Position numbers and translations under genes: made by a program
Source of the DNA: Glaciimonas sp.
GTDB lineage: Bacteria; Pseudomonadota; Gammaproteobacteria; Burkholderiales; Burkholderiaceae_D
Length of the DNA: 64,000 nt
Direction of reading: 5' to 3'
NCBI GenBank assembly: GCA_012927625.1
Contig: JABBOV010000003.1
Location: forward strand, 558,001-622,000
Shown here: positions 63,752 through 64,000 of the stretch, in pieces
Layout of the letters: each line of letters begins with the position of its first letter
Position numbering within the stretch: position 1 is the stretch's first letter
The notes under the pieces: model-generated
Seen by the model: only the letters and a program-made list of their open reading frames with translations
The model's database searches: none
What the model was told of the DNA's origin: nothing

Positions 63752-64000
63752 TTATTTTTTCTTGGAAGAACCTTTTTGCGCTTCAGGTACTACAGCGTAG
63801 GCAGCAGGATCAGGAGAATCGGTCGGCTTGGCAAATGCCGCCTTCAATTCCGCACTCATCGGCACATTCAGATTGATGCCTTTTGGTGGGATTGGAGACT
63901 GGAACCATTTTTTGTAAATTGCGTTGATTTCGCCCGATTTGTAGACGCTCGACAATGCTGCATCGACCGCTTTCTTGAACTCAGGGTCGTTGCGGCGTTC
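63752..64000 (-). CDS. gltI: Glutamate/aspartate-binding periplasmic protein (C-terminal part only)
   Basis: The last 82 codons of the binding protein of the glt transporter; the gene runs off the right edge. The stretch NDPEFKKAVDAALSSVYKSG, then EINAIYKKWFQSPIPPKGIN and LNVPMSAELKAAF, is typical of GltI family C-termini. The tail after it (EAQKGSSKKK) is basic. Confidence 0.88.
   Translation of the reverse strand, partial: ERRNDPEFKKAVDAALSSVYKSGEINAIYKKWFQSPIPPKGINLNVPMSAELKAAFAKPTDSPDPAAYAVVPEAQKGSSKKK

Overview
The window looks like the chromosome of a betaproteobacterium of the order Burkholderiales, most likely family Oxalobacteraceae (Herminiimonas, Collimonas, Glaciimonas or Undibacterium type). 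This is an inference from three things: the gene order gyrA-serC-pheA-hisC-tyrA-aroA-cmk-rpsA-ihfB-lapA-lapB, the order pilB-pilC-pilD-coaE-zapD-yacG followed by argJ and secA-M23 peptidase-dciA, and a moderate GC content with AT-rich intergenic spacers. Almost all of the sequence is coding. I see no rRNA, tRNA, insertion sequence, prophage or CRISPR array.

Layout. 1-6752: a ribosome-assembly GTPase (cut by the window edge), an HDAC-like deacylase, lytic transglycosylase mltB, a small HTH-like protein, cysM, a ComEA-like protein, the heptose kinase hldA and a collapsed remnant of ugd. 7008-20333: one long minus-strand run from gyrA to lapB covering gyrase, serine and aromatic amino-acid synthesis, CMP kinase, ribosomal protein S1, IHF-beta and the LPS-control proteins LapA/LapB. 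20580-25853: two OmpA-type proteins, ubiG, gph and a CNNM/CorC-type transporter. 25988-34600: type IV pilus core (pilB, pilC, pilD), coaE, zapD, yacG, a small methyltransferase, mutT, a DUF815 ATPase and argJ.

34601-45196 is an accessory block lying between argJ and secA, which are usually close neighbours in related genomes. It holds a complete N-type rotary ATPase operon (atpD-C-Q-R-B-E-F-A-G) that continues into a PPK2 polyphosphate kinase, a CPA1 cation/proton antiporter and a PHA depolymerase/synthase-like hydrolase. The genes are closely packed, several overlap, and all read in one direction. The set suggests ion pumping tied to the storage polymers polyphosphate and polyhydroxybutyrate, and it is the most interesting system in the window.

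45197-49677 returns to conserved genes (secA, M23 peptidase, dciA). 49787-53018 is an ftrABCD ferrous-iron uptake operon with a Fur box. 53112-56517 has a DUF3025 protein, pyrC and a glycerate kinase. 56646-60933 is a little-studied set: DUF4331 protein, small lipoprotein, TPR protein and an EF-hand HupE/UreJ-like membrane protein. 61373-64000 is a glutamate/aspartate ABC transporter, cut at the window end.

A second notable signal is not a gene. Six intergenic spacers carry diverged copies of one element of fixed length (72-73 bp), recognisable by GGAGTAT at its start, an A-rich stretch, CGCAT at positions 29-33 and a 3' ATAC...GTAT hairpin.
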